DNA from: Ehrlichia sp052043515
Lineage (GTDB): Bacteria; Pseudomonadota; Alphaproteobacteria; Rickettsiales; Anaplasmataceae
Assembly: GCA_052043515.1 (NCBI GenBank)
Contig: JBQEQX010000001.1
Coordinates: 682,001 to 746,000 of the forward strand
Direction of reading: 5' to 3'
DNA length: 64,000 bases
Every line of letters starts with the position of its first letter. The stretch's first letter is position 1. Positions 62,556-64,000 of the stretch are shown piece by piece. The notes below the pieces were generated by a model, which did no database searches, was not told the DNA's origin, and saw only the letters and a list, made by a program, of their open reading frames with translations. A program made the position numbers and the translations under genes.

Positions 62556-63173
62556 TCAAAGATGCTGTTTAATTAAGGATAGTAACTTATCTATTTGATT
62601 TTCTTTTGACTCTAGGTCAGGTACAAAGTGCGTAAGATAATTCCCTTCTTTGTCGATTATGTACATTATTGCAGAATGATTAATTTGACCACTCTCATCT
62701 GCCTGTCCAACATAAATTTTGTAATTTTTTATTATTTGATTTATGTCTTCTGGACTTCCTGTTAGCATTTGGATTCTTGAATCAAATTTTTCATGAAACT
62801 CCTTCAATTTATCAACTGTATCATTTTGTGGATCAATAGTAATAAAAATTACTTGTAGTTTATCTGATTCGTCAGCAAGTTGTGATAGCAATTCAGATGC
62901 TAATCCTAACTCCGTTGGACAAATGCTTTGACAAGAGGAAAATCCGAAAAGGACCAACATATGTTTCCCTAGAAAATCTTTGCTGTTTAATGTCACACCA
63001 TCTTGATTTATTAAACTGAAACTAGAATTGATATCACTTCTATTAGATGTGTTTATTTCTGTTGTACCATGGTGTTGTTTTTGAAATATGTTTTTTTTTG
63101 TAATATAAGAATATCCTATGAAAATTGCGAAAAGTAATAAGAAAATGTTTAATATGGACTTTGTGGTTTTCAT
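62556..63173 (-). CDS. SCO1/SenC-family copper chaperone
   Basis: Membrane-anchored thioredoxin-fold protein that helps metallate the CuA centre of cytochrome c oxidase. One N-terminal helix (ILNIFLLLFAIFIGYSYI) is followed by FSLINQDGVTLNSKDFLGKHMLVLFGFSSCQSICPTEL with the copper-binding CxxxC, FITIDPQNDT, and the distant His in INHSAIMYIID. 205 residues, intact. It fits the presence of aerobic respiration genes in the window. Confidence 0.95.
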   Translation of the reverse strand: MKTTKSILNIFLLLFAIFIGYSYITKKNIFQKQHHGTTEINTSNRSDINSSFSLINQDGVTLNSKDFLGKHMLVLFGFSSCQSICPTELGLASELLSQLADESDKLQVIFITIDPQNDTVDKLKEFHEKFDSRIQMLTGSPEDINQIIKNYKIYVGQADESGQINHSAIMYIIDKEGNYLTHFVPDLESKENQIDKLLSLIKQHL

Positions 63174-63731
63174 TGCAGCACGCTCCGATATATAAAAAAT
63201 TTGTGTAAATATACTGAACTATATGCTATAACAAGGTGGTATTATGTCAAGTTACTTAAGACTTTTTGCATTTACGGGTTATCATTTGTTAATTTCCTAA
63301 TATAAAGTAATCACATGCTTGTTTCGTAGATCTTATATTTCTGCGAAAGAAATCATGTTTATTAATAAAATCCTGTGAAATAATTGTAATAGAAAATTGT
63401 TTGCAAAAAGTATTTCATCCTAGGAAAGAGTGAAAGTCAAAAGAGTTATACATTAACTTGTAAGTGTAAAAAATATGGTAACTCTAAGGTCGCTTAGTAG
63501 AGGTTATACTATAATGTAAAGTTACTACAAATATGACGTAATCGTTCTTCCATATTTATTTTGATTTATACATAAAGGAACAGTCTAAACGCTATATTTA
63601 AATAGTATAGATGTTTATTTAGTATAACTAACAGAGTGCAATGCTTACGACACATGATTACGAGAGGCATGTATTAAATTATGTTTTTCCCACATAATTC
63701 ACCACAAGCATGTGGTTGTAAGAAATACGTA
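63174..63731. other. Spacer, no gene seen
   Basis: AT-rich region between the nitronate-monooxygenase-like gene and SCO1. A small hairpin (CCACA-AGCA-TGTGG, about 63700-63713) lies just after the former gene but has no T-tract. Confidence 0.45.
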
Positions 63732-64000
63732 TTAATTGGTTGATGTTTTTAACTTTTGTATGGAAGTTATATAATTGCACGCCTGCGATATAAGATTATT
63801 AATGACTTCTTGAGTAGTTTGTATATCTCGTATCATCCCTACACTTTGTCCAGCCATAAGGGATCCATTGGTTATGTCTCCATTGATTGCTGCATTTCTT
63901 AATGCTCCAGCCCAAAATTTTTCTATGCTAAGCTGTCCTTCTTCTTTTGAAATTTTCCCCTGACAGTACAAATTAATAACATCTTTTTGTAGTTCTAAAA
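63732..64000 (-). CDS. Nitronate monooxygenase/enoyl reductase-like protein, 3' part only
   Basis: The C-terminal end of a gene running off the right edge. The frame is open to 64000 and reads INLYCQGKISKEEGQLSIEKFWAGALRNAAINGDITNGSLMAGQSVGMI, a pattern seen at the end of FMN-dependent 2-nitropropane dioxygenase (NMO)-family proteins, where GQSVG contributes to the flavin or phosphate site. The N-terminal barrel is outside the window, so the exact activity cannot be judged. Confidence 0.75.
   Translation of the reverse strand, partial: LELQKDVINLYCQGKISKEEGQLSIEKFWAGALRNAAINGDITNGSLMAGQSVGMIRDIQTTQEVINNLISQACNYITSIQKLKTSTN

Noticed and set aside
1..64000. CRISPR arrays, insertion sequences, rRNA or prophage
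   Set aside because: No regularly spaced repeats, transposase motifs, rRNA-like segments or phage structural genes were seen on either strand.

Overview
The window is AT-rich (by eye roughly 30% G+C), with long spacers, few operons, no insertion sequences, no CRISPR array and no rRNA. Gene content points to Anaplasmataceae, most likely an Ehrlichia species: FbpA-type iron-binding protein, ProP-like MFS carrier, a lone MrpD-like antiporter subunit, an AsmA-like protein, an NDUFA12-like complex I subunit, SCO1, an isolated PstS and PstA, NADP-malic enzyme fused to a phosphotransacetylase domain, and several lineage-specific membrane or repeat proteins. The species call is inference from family content, not from a database search.

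Layout. 1-7.8 kb: YchF, the isoprenoid genes ispD and ispF, a membrane coiled-coil protein, PurE, a thioredoxin-like protein, IHF-alpha and a MerR-type regulator, then tRNA-Pro and tRNA-Ser. 8.5-17.2 kb: a possible structured RNA, TrpRS, GrpE, RibD, a tiny two-gene membrane unit, PyrG-SecG, a Xer recombinase and LolD. 17.7-29.1 kb: malic enzyme, AsmA-like protein, Lnt, MrpD-like, MlaD, NDUFA12-like, NrdR and tRNA-Ala. 29.2-35.2 kb is an accessory-looking block: a 561-residue orphan divergent from a 1331-residue collagenase-like metallopeptidase with two tandem peptidase modules, closed by a clear terminator. 35.5-46.9 kb: FbpA, RpsP, ProP-like, Trm112-like, the rpmI-rplT-pheS-SDR cluster, TrcR, Rho and LpdA. 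47-52.4 kb is a second accessory block: an 861-residue repeat protein followed by a PilM/GspL-like and a PilO/GspM-like protein and an exported cysteine-containing protein. 52.6-64 kb: a metallo-beta-lactamase-fold hydrolase, a catalytic-domain-only glutamine synthetase, PstA, AlaRS, SucC-SucD, RpsU, PstS, SCO1 and the tail of a nitronate-monooxygenase-like gene.

The most striking property is technical. Twenty-five genes, many of them essential (alaS, pheS, rho, rplT, rpsP, rpsU, grpE, lpdA), are broken by single-base indels, 37 sites in my reading. Almost all lie in homopolymers of 5-14 bases; 34 behave as one extra base and 3 as one missing base. Each gene becomes one continuous, family-like protein when the run is changed by one base. 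This fits systematic homopolymer error in the sequence better than real gene decay. I annotate these loci as single spans and give the run. Three genes absent as simple open frames (rpsP, rpsU and the NDUFA12-like gene) and one short intact gene (Trm112-like) were recovered by reading the spacers.

Together the genes serve core metabolism (nucleotide, isoprenoid, riboflavin and TCA-cycle steps), translation, envelope maintenance and iron/phosphate uptake of a reduced intracellular bacterium. The two accessory blocks are the best places to look for uncharacterised host-facing or envelope systems.
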